Shown here: positions 51,532 through 60,446 of the stretch, piece by piece
Position numbering within the stretch: the first letter of the stretch is position 1
How the letters are laid out: each line of letters starts with the position of its first letter
Source of the DNA: an uncultured Myxococcales bacterium
GTDB lineage: Bacteria > Myxococcota_A > UBA9042 > CAIXZC01
Length of the DNA stretch: 64,000 bases
Reading direction: 5' to 3'
Assembly: GCA_903895725.1 (NCBI GenBank)
Contig: CAITUV010000066.1
Coordinates: 94,229-158,228, forward strand
Notes under the pieces: generated by a model
The model's database searches: none
What the model saw: the letters and a program-made list of their open reading frames with translations, nothing else
What the model was told of the DNA's origin: nothing
Program-made: the position numbers and the translations under genes

Positions 51532-51560
51532 TTGAATTCACCCATGGAACCCATCATAGT
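51532..51560 (+). promoter_or_regulatory. Possible promoter of the acyl-CoA synthetase gene
   Basis: TTGAAT (51532-51537), a 17-base spacer and CATAGT (51555-51560). Moderate match; ATG is at 51615 with GGAGGTAGAGCG before it. Confidence 0.4.
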
Positions 51561-51614
51561 GCGAAGAAGAACCCGAGCAGCGGGGACCAACCTGCATCGA
51601 CGGAGGTAGAGCGT

Positions 51615-53363
51615 ATGGACCCGAGATTCCACGTGGACGAGACGAAGCCGTGGTTCCGCCCTGAATCCGGCTGGCCGGAAGAAGTGGCGAAGAATGTGGA
51701 CTTCCCCCGGATGACTCTGGGGCAGATGTTCGACGAGGCGGTTCGGAGCCATGGGAATCGCCCGATCGGCTGGTTCCTGGGCTCGTGGATGACCTATGCA
51801 CAGATGTCGCGGCACGTCGACGCCCTGGCCGTGGCGTTCCACAACCACGGGTTCCGCAAGGGGGATGTCATCGCCCTGCTGCTCCCGAACAGCTTCCAGT
51901 ACATCATGTGCTACTACGCGTGTGCGAAGCTGGGGGTGGTGGTGTCGGGCGTGAATCCGACTTACAAGCCCGGGGAGATCCTGCACCAGCTCAAGACGGT
52001 CAACGCCAAGGGGCTGGTGGTGCTGGATGCTCTGTACCAGGGCTCGGTCGACCCGATCCTGAGCCGCAGCGGGGTCCAGTTCCTGGTGCACACGAACGTG
52101 GCCGACTTCCTTCCGCCGCTCAAGCAGTTCCTGGGCAAGACGCTCAAGAAGATTCCAACGGGTCCCGTACCGAAGCACTCGATCCCGTTGTGCAGCCTGC
52201 TCAAGACGAAGGGAACCCCGCCGGCCGTTGACATCAACCCGGAAACCGACACGGCGACCTACATCATGACCGGCGGGACCACGGGCGTCCCCAAGGCCGC
52301 TGTGCTGTCGCACTTCAACTGTGTCTCGAACGTTCTGCAGGCGCTGGCATGGCTGTACCGGCTGCAGTCCGGGATGTGCAACCTGGGAGTTCTCCCGTTC
52401 TTCCATTCCTTTGCCATGACGTGCGTGATGAACGTGACGATCCGGGCGGGGGGATGGATCATGATCTTCCCCAAGCCGCCGGCCATGGATGAGCTGTGCA
52501 TGCGGGTGGAGACCCTGGGCGTCGACAACAACACGATCTTCTTGGGGGCCGAGATCCTGTTCCAGAAGATGGCGGATCACGTGGAGGCCAACCCGGGCAA
52601 GTACAAGCTGAACAACAAGCTGCTGCATTGCATCTCGGGGGCCGGGCCGCTTCATCGGCCGGTGCAGGAGAAGTTCGAGAAGCTGACCAAGTCGGCCCTG
52701 GTCGAGGGGTACGGGCTTACCGAATCCTCGCCCGTCGTCAGTGCCGGCGCGTTCTACGGAAAGCGGAAGATCGGGACCATCGGTCTGCCGTTCCCGGGGA
52801 CGGAGTGGAAGGTGGTGGACATCGAGACCGGCAAGAAGGAGTTGCCGCCGGGCGAGGAGAACATCGGCGAGCTGATCCTTGCCGGTCCCCAGGTGATGGT
52901 GGGCTACCTGAACCGGCCCGAGGAGACGGCCGAGACGGTGGTGGCAGGGGCAGACGGGAAGCTGTGGCTGATGACCGGCGACCTCGGATTCATGGACGAG
53001 CACGGGCAGGTGACGCTGCGGGACCGGAAGAAGCAGCTCATCAAGTACAAGGGCTACAGCGTGTTCCCGAAGGAAGTCGAGGAGCTGGTGGGCGGCCATC
53101 CGATGGTATCCGAGGTGGCAGTGCACGGGTTGCCCGATCCGGAGGCGGGAGAAGTGATCAAGGCGTGGGTTGTGCTGCGCACCGACTCGAAGGGGAAGAT
53201 CTCCGAGGAGGAGCTGCTGGCGTGGTGCAAGGAGAACATGACGCACTACAAAGTCCCGAGGCACATCGAGTTCCGGGACGACATTCCCAAGACGCCGGTC
53301 GGCAAGGTGCTTCGCCGTGAGCTCGCCGAGCAGGATCCGATCTACAAGAAGTACAAGAAGTAG
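51615..53363 (+). CDS. Long-chain acyl-CoA synthetase (AMP-binding family)
   Basis: A 582-residue adenylate-forming enzyme that activates a carboxylic acid, probably a fatty acid, to its CoA thioester. The P-loop YIMTGGTTGVPKAAVLSH is at about 217. GYGLTESSP is the A5 motif near 370. The C-terminal domain has the hinge MTGDLGFMDEHG, DRKKQLIKYKGYSVFP, and the catalytic Lys in KTPVGKVLRREL near the end. The N-terminus has the FxP/VDFPRMTLGQMF pattern of long-chain fatty-acid ligases. The Fe-S oxidoreductase at 56472 could handle electrons from the beta-oxidation that follows, but they are not in one operon. Confidence 0.9.
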   Translation: MDPRFHVDETKPWFRPESGWPEEVAKNVDFPRMTLGQMFDEAVRSHGNRPIGWFLGSWMTYAQMSRHVDALAVAFHNHGFRKGDVIALLLPNSFQYIMCYYACAKLGVVVSGVNPTYKPGEILHQLKTVNAKGLVVLDALYQGSVDPILSRSGVQFLVHTNVADFLPPLKQFLGKTLKKIPTGPVPKHSIPLCSLLKTKGTPPAVDINPETDTATYIMTGGTTGVPKAAVLSHFNCVSNVLQALAWLYRLQSGMCNLGVLPFFHSFAMTCVMNVTIRAGGWIMIFPKPPAMDELCMRVETLGVDNNTIFLGAEILFQKMADHVEANPGKYKLNNKLLHCISGAGPLHRPVQEKFEKLTKSALVEGYGLTESSPVVSAGAFYGKRKIGTIGLPFPGTEWKVVDIETGKKELPPGEENIGELILAGPQVMVGYLNRPEETAETVVAGADGKLWLMTGDLGFMDEHGQVTLRDRKKQLIKYKGYSVFPKEVEELVGGHPMVSEVAVHGLPDPEAGEVIKAWVVLRTDSKGKISEEELLAWCKENMTHYKVPRHIEFRDDIPKTPVGKVLRRELAEQDPIYKKYKK

Positions 53364-53368
53364 GAGCC

Positions 53369-53393
53369 GGGGTTCGGGGTTCGGGGTTTGGGG
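53369..53393 (+). repeat. G-quadruplex-type intergenic element before murB
   Basis: Four GGGG runs (53369, 53376, 53383, 53390) spaced exactly three bases apart (TTC, TTC, TTT) in the 69-base gap between the acyl-CoA synthetase gene and murB. This is an ideal intramolecular quadruplex pattern. Confidence 0.65.
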
Positions 53394-53432
53394 TCCAGAA
53401 GCCGGGAGGCGATGGCCGGGGGGTAGAGTGCG

Positions 53433-54374
53433 ATGAGCGGGGAGTGGCAAGAGCCCATGGAGATCGGGCGTCTGGGACGTGAAGTCTGCGGGCAGGTTCG
53501 CGAGAATGTGCCGCTGGCTCCGCTGACGACGTTCTGCGTGGGCGGCCCGGCCCGGGTGCTGGTGGAGCCGGCCGACGAGCGTGATGTGGTCACCGTGCTC
53601 TCGTTCTGCCACTCGGTGAAAGCTCCTCTCTTCATCCTGGGCGGGGGCAGCAACATCCTGGTCCCGGACGAAGGCATCGACGGGGTGGTCCTGAGAATTG
53701 CCGGGGCGCTCGGGCACCTGGGGCTCGAACAGGGCGCAATCGTTGCCGAGGCCGGGGTGACCGACGAGCGCCTGGCCGACTTTGCACTGAGCCAGTCCGC
53801 GTCCGGGCTGGAGTGGGTCTTCGACATCCCGGGGACCGTGGGCGGGGCCGTGTACATGAATGCCGGGAACAATGACGGCGAGATGAAGAACGGGCTCGAG
53901 CGGGTGCGCTGGGTGGAGCCGGACGGGAGGTTGTGCGAGCAGGATGGCTCGACTCTCGAGATGGGCTACAGGACCAGCCGCTTCCAGCACAGGCCCGGGA
54001 TCATCGTGAAAGCCTGGATCCGTCCGGGACCGACCGACTCGCCCGCTGCCATTCGGGGACGGATGGAGGCCATCCGGTCTCTTCGGTGCAGCAAGTTCCC
54101 TGAGGAGAAGCGGTGTGCGGGCTCGGTATTCAAGCGACCGCCGGGGAACTATGCGGGCCGTCTCATCGAGGAGGCCGGGTGCGGCGGAATGCGCATCGGC
54201 GGTGCCCTCGTCTCCCCCAAGCACAAGGGGTTCATCGTGAACACCGGCGGGGCCACGGCCGCTGACGTGAGGGCGCTCATCGAGCAGGTCAGAACCCGAG
54301 TGCACGCGACGAGCGGGGTGCGCCTGGAAACCGAAGTGCTGGATTTCGGTGCAGCGAGATTCCCGACGGACTGA
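53433..54374 (+). CDS. murB: UDP-N-acetylenolpyruvoylglucosamine reductase
   Basis: FAD enzyme of the second step of peptidoglycan precursor synthesis, reducing UDP-GlcNAc-enolpyruvate to UDP-MurNAc with NADPH. The 313-residue product has TTFCVGGPAR (near 33), the FAD loop LGGGSNILVPDEG (near 70-82) and IPGTVGGAVYMNAG (near 133-146). The C-terminal CAGSVFKRPPGNYAGRLIEEAG carries the catalytic Ser, and CGGMRIGGALVSPKHKGFIVN is also present. It is the type I/II-like short loop form. It is not next to other mur genes in this window. Confidence 0.93.
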   Translation: MSGEWQEPMEIGRLGREVCGQVRENVPLAPLTTFCVGGPARVLVEPADERDVVTVLSFCHSVKAPLFILGGGSNILVPDEGIDGVVLRIAGALGHLGLEQGAIVAEAGVTDERLADFALSQSASGLEWVFDIPGTVGGAVYMNAGNNDGEMKNGLERVRWVEPDGRLCEQDGSTLEMGYRTSRFQHRPGIIVKAWIRPGPTDSPAAIRGRMEAIRSLRCSKFPEEKRCAGSVFKRPPGNYAGRLIEEAGCGGMRIGGALVSPKHKGFIVNTGGATAADVRALIEQVRTRVHATSGVRLETEVLDFGAARFPTD

Positions 54375-54478
54375 CACGACCACCAGACGTCGACGGGCAA
54401 CACCTGCGACCGGAGCTCGGCCCGCCAGGTCCGTCGCTGCTGAACCGGAGAGGTGCCCCCTCGTGCAGGGTGCCCCCC

Positions 54479-55582
54479 CTACTCCACGAACCGCACCGGG
54501 CCAACGTCCACGAACGGGGGCGGCATGCCGCCCAGGCGGCTTACGGAGTACGCGAGGGTGCGAGCCTGGGGCCACAGGCCGCCGTTGGCCAGAGTGACAC
54601 GAATCCAGAGGGGTTTGAGTGATGGGAGGTCGCCGACGCCGAAGTAGACGCGGATGAGGCCGTCCCAGTTGAGGCGGACGTCGAGTGATGCAACGTGCGT
54701 CCCGCTGGCATCGACCAGCTCGAAGTGAGGGGGGTCCACCTTCCATTCGAACAGGGGGGAGCGGGCAATCCAGATACAGTCAGTTCCCAGGCGGAAGGGC
54801 TCCAGCGGGTAGTCCCGGTCTTCGACGAGGTCGAAGGCGAGGCCCTCCCGGGCAACCAGCCGGGTGGGCTCTTCCGGCCGGGGTGCAAACGCCGGGCGCA
54901 CGTGCTCCTCGACGAGCGGGTAAATGCCCAGAGCGCTGATGCTGAAGACGGCCGCGATAGCGACGGCGGTTGCGAGAATCCAGGAGAAGCGGGACAGCAG
55001 AGCCCGAGTGGGCTTGGGGAGTCCCAGGTACCAGATCACCAGCGGGTCGTCTGCCAGCCAGAGTCGCAGGCGGGCCCGGAGCGTGGGGGGTGTTGCCCAC
55101 TTCTGCTGCTCGAGCTCCCCCTCCCGGGCGGCTCGCTTGCGGCCGGACTGGATGATGAGCTCCCGGGTATCCTCGACGGTCTCGCCGATTGCGACGGAGA
55201 CCTGGGAGCGGGCGGAGCCCTTCTCCCACATCTCGCTCACGTCGTATTCGTCGGTGTTCTCCTCGCGAAACTGGATCCTGCCCGACGTGGGCGGGGCGGG
55301 AAGCGGTCCTGGTGCCTGGCCGTCGGGGGAATCATCCGCCACCGAGATCTCCCCGGTGTCGGAATCATCGATGCGGTCGCAAGGTACGACCGAACCAAGG
55401 GGGGGGACGGACGGAGACGGGCGTGCGTCGGCAGGGGTCGGGGGCCGTTCGGCAGCCTCGCCCGAAGCCGTCGATGCGGTGGCCGGGCCCTGTCCTGCCG
55501 GAGTCGTCCTGCCCCGGTCGCTCGAGCCGGCCTTCTTCTTCTCCCACGGGAACGGGAGACGGTCCTTGTGCTTCCTGGTCAA
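54479..55582 (-). CDS. Hypothetical one-TM membrane protein
   Basis: Not a recognised family. The 367-residue product begins with a basic stretch (TRKHKDRLPFPWEKKKAG). A long Ser/Pro/Asp-rich disordered part follows to about 110, then a mixed region to about 195. A single hydrophobic span (SWILATAVAIAAVFSISALGI) lies at about 199-219. The C-terminal 145 residues look folded and extracytoplasmic (beta-rich, RLVAREGLAFDL, LDVRLNWDGLIRV). It may be a signalling or envelope protein with a cytoplasmic disordered tail. It has its own promoter and converges on murB. Function unknown. Confidence 0.65.
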   Translation of the reverse strand: MTRKHKDRLPFPWEKKKAGSSDRGRTTPAGQGPATASTASGEAAERPPTPADARPSPSVPPLGSVVPCDRIDDSDTGEISVADDSPDGQAPGPLPAPPTSGRIQFREENTDEYDVSEMWEKGSARSQVSVAIGETVEDTRELIIQSGRKRAAREGELEQQKWATPPTLRARLRLWLADDPLVIWYLGLPKPTRALLSRFSWILATAVAIAAVFSISALGIYPLVEEHVRPAFAPRPEEPTRLVAREGLAFDLVEDRDYPLEPFRLGTDCIWIARSPLFEWKVDPPHFELVDASGTHVASLDVRLNWDGLIRVYFGVGDLPSLKPLWIRVTLANGGLWPQARTLAYSVSRLGGMPPPFVDVGPVRFVE

Positions 55583-55609
55583 ACTCCCCCCTCGATACTC
55601 CCGTGGGCG

Positions 55610-55638
55610 ATAGTAGCGGATGGTGCCCGTTCCCGCAA
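55610..55638 (-). promoter_or_regulatory. Promoter of the membrane hypothetical gene
   Basis: Read on the minus strand: TTGCGG (55638-55633), a 17-base spacer, TACTAT (55615-55610). The leader is about 25 bases. Confidence 0.45.
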
Positions 55639-55658
55639 GGATCCGGGCGGTTCGGCGC

Positions 55659-55688
55659 TTGACAACGGTTCGAGGCGGCTGCTAGAAG
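55659..55688 (+). promoter_or_regulatory. Promoter of the trmB-FeS-dnaJ-kinase run
   Basis: TTGACA (55659-55664), an 18-base spacer and TAGAAG (55683-55688). It would start transcription near 55696, ahead of either candidate trmB start. Confidence 0.5.
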
Positions 55689-55740
55689 AGAGTGCTGCTG
55701 CGGGTGGGGGGTACCATCGTTGGACGGGACTACGCACGGG

Positions 55741-56475
55741 ATGGACGGGAAGAGGCTGCGCGGGCTCGTGGGCGGAGCATTCGACCGCCGTCTGGAGACC
55801 GGGTGGACGCCTCGGATCGAGCATCCCTTTTTCCTGAATCCCCGCCTGCACGAAGAGCACGAGAAGGCGTTTGGCGAGTTCCTTTCCGCAGCGCCGGTGG
55901 CCCTGGAGATCGGTTTTGGAAAGGGGCTGTTCCTCGTCGGCCTGGCCAGGGCTTTGCCCGGATGGCACGTAGTGGGGCTGGAGGTGAAGGTCAAGCTGGT
56001 CAAGGCGGCCCTGGGGCGGATCGACAAGGCGGGGCTGTCGAACGCCCGGATTCTGCTCGGGGATGCCCGGGAGCTTCTGCCGCGGTATGTAAGGCCCGAC
56101 TCGCTGGAGGCCCTGTTCCTGCTCTTCCCGGACCCCTGGTGGAAGAAGAAGCACTTCAAACGACGGATGCTCTCGCCGGAGCAGCTCCGCGAGTTCGCCG
56201 GACTGTTGCGGCCAGGCGGTCTGTTCCTGGTTCGAAGCGACGTGCCCATGGTCCTGGACCTGACTCGAGAGGCGGCTTGCGAGGTGGACCTGCTGGAGCA
56301 GGTGGCCTCGCCCGGCATGGAGCTCCCGATCACGGACCGGGAGCGTCGATACATTGCGAAGGAAGTCCCCTACGGCGAAGTGTGCTATCGCCGCAGGATT
56401 GGAGAATCGGATCGGGGAGCCGCTGGGAGCGCCGGCGGTGCCGGGAGTGGCAAACCTGGAGGGGAAACCGAATGA
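55741..56475 (+). CDS. trmB: tRNA (guanine-N7)-methyltransferase TrmB
   Basis: Makes m7G46 in the tRNA variable loop with SAM as methyl donor. The product (244 residues from this ATG) has the SAM motif LEIGFGKGLFL (near 55-65), VVGLEVK, a Asn/Asp segment ILLGDARELL, and the family signature FLLFPDPWWKKKHFKRRML (near 129-147). The start is uncertain: ATG 55741 is used; TTG 55720 would add seven residues and has a G-rich stretch before it. The stop overlaps the next ATG (ATGA), so translation is coupled. Confidence 0.9.
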   Translation: MDGKRLRGLVGGAFDRRLETGWTPRIEHPFFLNPRLHEEHEKAFGEFLSAAPVALEIGFGKGLFLVGLARALPGWHVVGLEVKVKLVKAALGRIDKAGLSNARILLGDARELLPRYVRPDSLEALFLLFPDPWWKKKHFKRRMLSPEQLREFAGLLRPGGLFLVRSDVPMVLDLTREAACEVDLLEQVASPGMELPITDRERRYIAKEVPYGEVCYRRRIGESDRGAAGSAGGAGSGKPGGETE

Positions 56476-58454
56476 GACTTGAAGGGATGATCATGCTGGT
56501 GCTGGTCCTGGCGACGCTCGGGATCTTCACGTGGAGCTGCTGGAACAAGATCAAGATCCTCCTGGCGGCCAAGAAGGACGGCAGCCGCTTCGATTCCGTG
56601 TTCAAGCGGGTGGAGCTGATGCTGAGCTACGCCATCGGGCAGAAGTCGATGTTCAAGGAACCGGGGCCCGGGCTCATGCACGCGCTGATCTTTTGGGGCT
56701 TCCTGATCCTGCTGTTCAGAAGCATCTCCGTGGTGGGGGAGGCGTTTGCCCCCGGTTGGAGCATCTTCTGGTTCTTCCGCCCGCTGGAGAACGGCTACAA
56801 TGCGGCCAAGGACGTGACGGAGCTGACGGTGCTGGTGATGGTGGGGACCGCTTTCTTCCGCCGCTGGGTGCTCAAGCCCTGGCGTATCACGCAGTCCCGG
56901 GATGCCGAGCTGATCCTGACCCTCATCGGCACGCTGATGGTGACGGACTTCCTGTATGACGGTGCCCGGTTTGCGGCGGCACCGGAGCTGCCCGATGCGG
57001 CCTACGCCGTGGTCGGCGCCGGTGTAGGCCGCCTGTTGGCATTGGCCGAGCCTGGAGAGGGGACGTTGGCGGCGCTGGGGCACGCCAGCTACTGGATTCA
57101 CTGTCTGGTGCTGTTCTTCTTCCTGAACTACCTGCCTTACTCGAAGCACATGCACGTGCTCACGTCGCTGCCCAACGTGTTCTTCGGCAACCTGAAGGCC
57201 GGGCGGCCGCTGACGCCGATTGCGGACATCGAGAACCAGGAGGCCTTCGGTGCGAGCAAGGTCGAGGAGTTCACGTGGAAGCAGCTCCTGGACGTGTACA
57301 CGTGCACGGAGTGCGGCCGGTGCATGACCAACTGTCCGACGTCGTTGACCGAGAAGGTGCTCCGTCCCAAGGAGCTGACCGAGCGGCACAAGCACCACCT
57401 GTATGCCAAGATGCCCGTGATGCTCGGGAAGAAGAAGCCGGAGGACGTTCCGGAGACGCTGGTGGAAGCGTCCAAATGGCAGGCGATCTGGGACTGCACG
57501 ACGTGCCGGTCGTGTGAGGAGAACTGCCCGCTGCTCATCGAATACGTGGACCGCATCGTGGAGCTGCGTCGGTACCTCATGCTGATGGAAGCGGACATGC
57601 CCAAGGAGCTGGGGACCACGCTTCGTGGGCTGGAGAACAAGTCGAACCCGTGGGGGCTTGCCATGGGGGATCGGGCCAAGTGGGCGCTGGAGGCCGGCAT
57701 TCCGACCTTTGCCGAGAAGCCCGATGCGGAGTACCTGTTCTACCTGGGGTGTGCGGGGAGCTACGATGACCGGTCGATCAAGGTGGCCCGGGCGATTGCC
57801 GAGCTGCTGAAGCAGGCGGAGGTGAGCTTTGCGATCCTCGGGGCCGAGGAAGGGTGCTGCGGCGATTCGGCCCGGCGTCTCGGGAACGAGTATCTGTTCC
57901 AGATGCAGGCCCAGGCGAACATCGAGACGCTCAATGGATACGGAATCAAGAAGGTGATCACCATGTGCCCCCACGGGTACCAGGTGTTCAAGAACGAATA
58001 TCCGCAGTTCGGCGGGCGGTACGAGGTGTTCCACCACACCGAGCTCCTGGCCACTCTCGTCAAGGAAGGGAAGCTCAAGCCGGCGCGGGAAATCCAGGAG
58101 ACGGTGACGTTCCACGACTCGTGCTACCTGGGCCGGTACAACGACGTGTACGATGCGCCGCGTGACGTGCTGGACGAGATTCCGGGGCTCAAGCGGGTGG
58201 AAATGGAGCGATGCCGGGAGGGCGGCTTCTGCTGCGGGGCAGGCGGCGGTCGGGTCTGGATGGAGGAGAAGGAGCCTCGCATCAACCAGCTTCGGGTCTC
58301 GCAGGCGATGGAGGTGAAGCCGGATTCCATCGTGAGTGCCTGTCCGTTCTGCCTGATGATGTTCAAGGATGCCATTGCGGACAAGGGGTGCGAGGATACT
58401 CTCAAGGCAGTGGATCTGGCCGAGCTTCTGGCCCGGTCCTGCCGTCAGGACTGA
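56472..58454 (+). CDS. Membrane Fe-S oxidoreductase (heterodisulfide reductase-like)
   Basis: A 660-residue membrane-bound Fe-S protein. An N-terminal part with several hydrophobic spans (MLVLVLATLGIFTW, ALIFWGFLILLF, then two more) is like the cytochrome-b-type module of nitrate reductase gamma proteins. Two 4Fe-4S clusters follow: CTECGRCMTNCP at about 277 and CTTCRSCEENCP at about 342. Two CCG domains at about 461 (EGCCGDSAR) and 586 (GFCCGAGGGR) bind the non-cubane cluster of HdrB/GlpC-type proteins. Such proteins carry electrons between a soluble donor, for example an electron-transfer flavoprotein of beta-oxidation, and quinone. The donor is not known here. Confidence 0.87.
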   Translation: MRLEGMIMLVLVLATLGIFTWSCWNKIKILLAAKKDGSRFDSVFKRVELMLSYAIGQKSMFKEPGPGLMHALIFWGFLILLFRSISVVGEAFAPGWSIFWFFRPLENGYNAAKDVTELTVLVMVGTAFFRRWVLKPWRITQSRDAELILTLIGTLMVTDFLYDGARFAAAPELPDAAYAVVGAGVGRLLALAEPGEGTLAALGHASYWIHCLVLFFFLNYLPYSKHMHVLTSLPNVFFGNLKAGRPLTPIADIENQEAFGASKVEEFTWKQLLDVYTCTECGRCMTNCPTSLTEKVLRPKELTERHKHHLYAKMPVMLGKKKPEDVPETLVEASKWQAIWDCTTCRSCEENCPLLIEYVDRIVELRRYLMLMEADMPKELGTTLRGLENKSNPWGLAMGDRAKWALEAGIPTFAEKPDAEYLFYLGCAGSYDDRSIKVARAIAELLKQAEVSFAILGAEEGCCGDSARRLGNEYLFQMQAQANIETLNGYGIKKVITMCPHGYQVFKNEYPQFGGRYEVFHHTELLATLVKEGKLKPAREIQETVTFHDSCYLGRYNDVYDAPRDVLDEIPGLKRVEMERCREGGFCCGAGGGRVWMEEKEPRINQLRVSQAMEVKPDSIVSACPFCLMMFKDAIADKGCEDTLKAVDLAELLARSCRQD

Positions 58455-58481
58455 GCGGTCGCGGCCGACTGAGGCGGTTTG

Positions 58482-59555
58482 ATGGGAAACGGGAAGCGGG
58501 ATTACTACGAAGTTCTTGGGGTGGCCCGGGAGGCCACGGCCGACGAGATCAAGCGTGCGTATCGAAAGCTGGCGGTCCAGTTCCATCCGGATCGGAACCA
58601 GGAAGATCCGGCGGCGGCGGAGAAGTTCAAGGAGGCGACGGAGGCTTACAAGGCGCTGAGCGATCCGGAGCAGCGGCGAATCTACGATGCGTACGGGCAC
58701 AGGGGCCTCGAGGGGTCGGGCTTCACCGGCATCCACGACATGGAGGATATCTTCTCGTCGTTCGACATCTTCGGCTCGGTCCTCGGGGATCTGTTCGGGT
58801 TCGGCGGGCGGGGGGGACGTCGGGGACCCCGGCCGGGGCGCGGCAGCAACTTGCGGACCCGGGTGAACCTGACTTTCGAGGAGTCGTTTGCGGGTGTGGA
58901 GAAGAACGTCGCGGTATCGTGGCTCGACGACTGTCCGGCCTGCCAGGGGTCGGGTGCGGCTCCGGACGGCCTCGAGGTCTGTTCGGACTGCCGAGGCACG
59001 GGGCAGCAGGTGACACGGGCCGGTTTTTTCACCATGAGCGCTCCGTGCGGCCGGTGCGGCGGGAGCGGGCACTCGGTCACCAAGCGATGCAAGGAGTGCG
59101 ACGGGGGCGGGAAGACCCGGATCAAACGGGAGCTGAAGGTCAAGATTCCCGCGGGGGTGGATACCGGAGACAGCATGGCCATGGCTGGCCAGGGGGCAGC
59201 GGGGCGTCATGGCGGACCGCCGGGCGACCTGGTGCTCGTGTTCGAGGTGGCACCGCATGAGCGGTTCGTCCGCGAGGGGAGCGACATCCACGTGCATCAG
59301 CCGGTGAGCTTCCTCCAGGCCTCGCTCGGAGACAAGGTGACGTTGGACGGTCCCGAGGGGAAGGTGACCGTGACCGTGGAGGCCGGCACGCAGCCCGGCG
59401 CGGTCCACGTGGTCAAGAGCAAGGGGATGCCCGATCCCAACTCGGGTCGCCGGGGCAACCTGGTGATCCATCTCGACGTTCAGATTCCGGAGCGGCTGTC
59501 TCGTGAGCAGCGCAAGGCGCTCGAGGCGCTTCTTCCCCTGTTCGAGGTATCGTGA
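58482..59555 (+). CDS. dnaJ: Chaperone protein DnaJ
   Basis: Hsp40 co-chaperone that stimulates DnaK. The 357-residue product has a J domain (residues 6-70) with HPD at 35-37. A Gly/Arg/Phe region is short (about 100-122). The zinc module has four C-x2-C-x-G-x-G units: CPACQGSG, CSDCRGTG, CGRCGGSG and CKECDGGG. The C-terminal substrate-binding domain runs to the end. The dnaK and grpE genes are not adjacent. Its stop overlaps the start of the kinase-like gene downstream (TGATG). Confidence 0.92.
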   Translation: MGNGKRDYYEVLGVAREATADEIKRAYRKLAVQFHPDRNQEDPAAAEKFKEATEAYKALSDPEQRRIYDAYGHRGLEGSGFTGIHDMEDIFSSFDIFGSVLGDLFGFGGRGGRRGPRPGRGSNLRTRVNLTFEESFAGVEKNVAVSWLDDCPACQGSGAAPDGLEVCSDCRGTGQQVTRAGFFTMSAPCGRCGGSGHSVTKRCKECDGGGKTRIKRELKVKIPAGVDTGDSMAMAGQGAAGRHGGPPGDLVLVFEVAPHERFVREGSDIHVHQPVSFLQASLGDKVTLDGPEGKVTVTVEAGTQPGAVHVVKSKGMPDPNSGRRGNLVIHLDVQIPERLSREQRKALEALLPLFEVS

Positions 59556-60430
59556 TGGCCGGTTCGGAGCTTTTCGTTCCGTTTGCCATGGGTCGTTACA
59601 CGGTGGTGAACCGGATTCGCTACGGCGGGATGGGCGAGGTGCTGCTCGGCCGTCGGCTGGGGGAGAACGGGGAGGTGACCTCGTTTGCCATCAAGCGGCC
59701 GTTGCCGACCGTGATGGAGGATCCGGAGCTGCTCAGCCTGTTCTGGAAGGAGACGGAGCTGGCGCAGAAGATGCAGGCTCCGGCCTTTCCGAGGATCGAG
59801 GAGGTGGGGGTTTCGCAAGGGATCCCCTTCATGGTGATGGAGCTCGTGGTCGGCGCGTCGGTGCAGGAGATTCTGGCGCAGACCGGCGGGACGACGATGC
59901 GCCCCGAGTCGTGGGTGCTCCTGGCAAGCGACCTGGCGGCAGCGGTCGGTGAGCTGCACAAGTTCCGGAGGGGCACGAAGAGCCTGGTGCACGGGGACAT
60001 CCGTCCGCCCAACGTCATGGTGGACACGGACGGGACGGTGCGGCTTCTGGACATGGGGCTTGCCGTGGCCAACGAGGGGCTCTGGCGGCGGGTGTTGCGA
60101 TCGCGAGGTCCCGAGATTCCGCAGTTCCTGCGCGACCGGGACAAGGGACCTGAATTCGACGTCTGGTCCATCGCTCGGCTGCTGGTCGAATGCCTGGGCG
60201 GACCTTCGATCCTGGAGGGACGCAGCCGCCTGCCGTCGGGGCTGGTCGACATGCTCGGCCGGTGCCTGGATTCGAGCGGGCTGCATGCCCTGCGGACGGC
60301 CAGGACGCTGCGCTGGGAGCTCAAGGCCTACCTGGCGCAGTCCAAAGTGGAGCTCATGAGACAGGAACTGGCCCAGGCCTCGAAAGCAGCCCACGAGTCA
60401 TCGTTGCGGGTGGCACCGGCTCCTCGCTGA
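59555..60430 (+). CDS. Divergent Ser/Thr kinase-like protein
   Basis: A 291-residue soluble protein with one protein-kinase domain. The loop reads RYGGMGEV (22-29) where GxGGMGxV is expected. The ATP-anchoring Lys47 is in FAIKR and the glutamate in KETELAQ. The catalytic loop is HGDIRPPN (146-153) instead of HRDLKPxN, and the magnesium motif is DMG (166-168) instead of DFG. The core Asp and Asn are therefore retained, and it may be active despite missing Arg and Lys of the loop. No sensor or membrane segment. ATG 59555 overlaps the dnaJ stop, so it is coupled to the chaperone gene, which could make it a DnaJ-linked regulator. Confidence 0.78.
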   Translation: MAGSELFVPFAMGRYTVVNRIRYGGMGEVLLGRRLGENGEVTSFAIKRPLPTVMEDPELLSLFWKETELAQKMQAPAFPRIEEVGVSQGIPFMVMELVVGASVQEILAQTGGTTMRPESWVLLASDLAAAVGELHKFRRGTKSLVHGDIRPPNVMVDTDGTVRLLDMGLAVANEGLWRRVLRSRGPEIPQFLRDRDKGPEFDVWSIARLLVECLGGPSILEGRSRLPSGLVDMLGRCLDSSGLHALRTARTLRWELKAYLAQSKVELMRQELAQASKAAHESSLRVAPAPR

Positions 60431-60446
60431 GCCCCCCTACCCCGGC

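Noticed and set aside
56385..59471. 1028-codon open frame antisense to the Fe-S oxidoreductase and dnaJ
   Set aside because: Pure antisense shadow; both sense genes have complete signature motifs.
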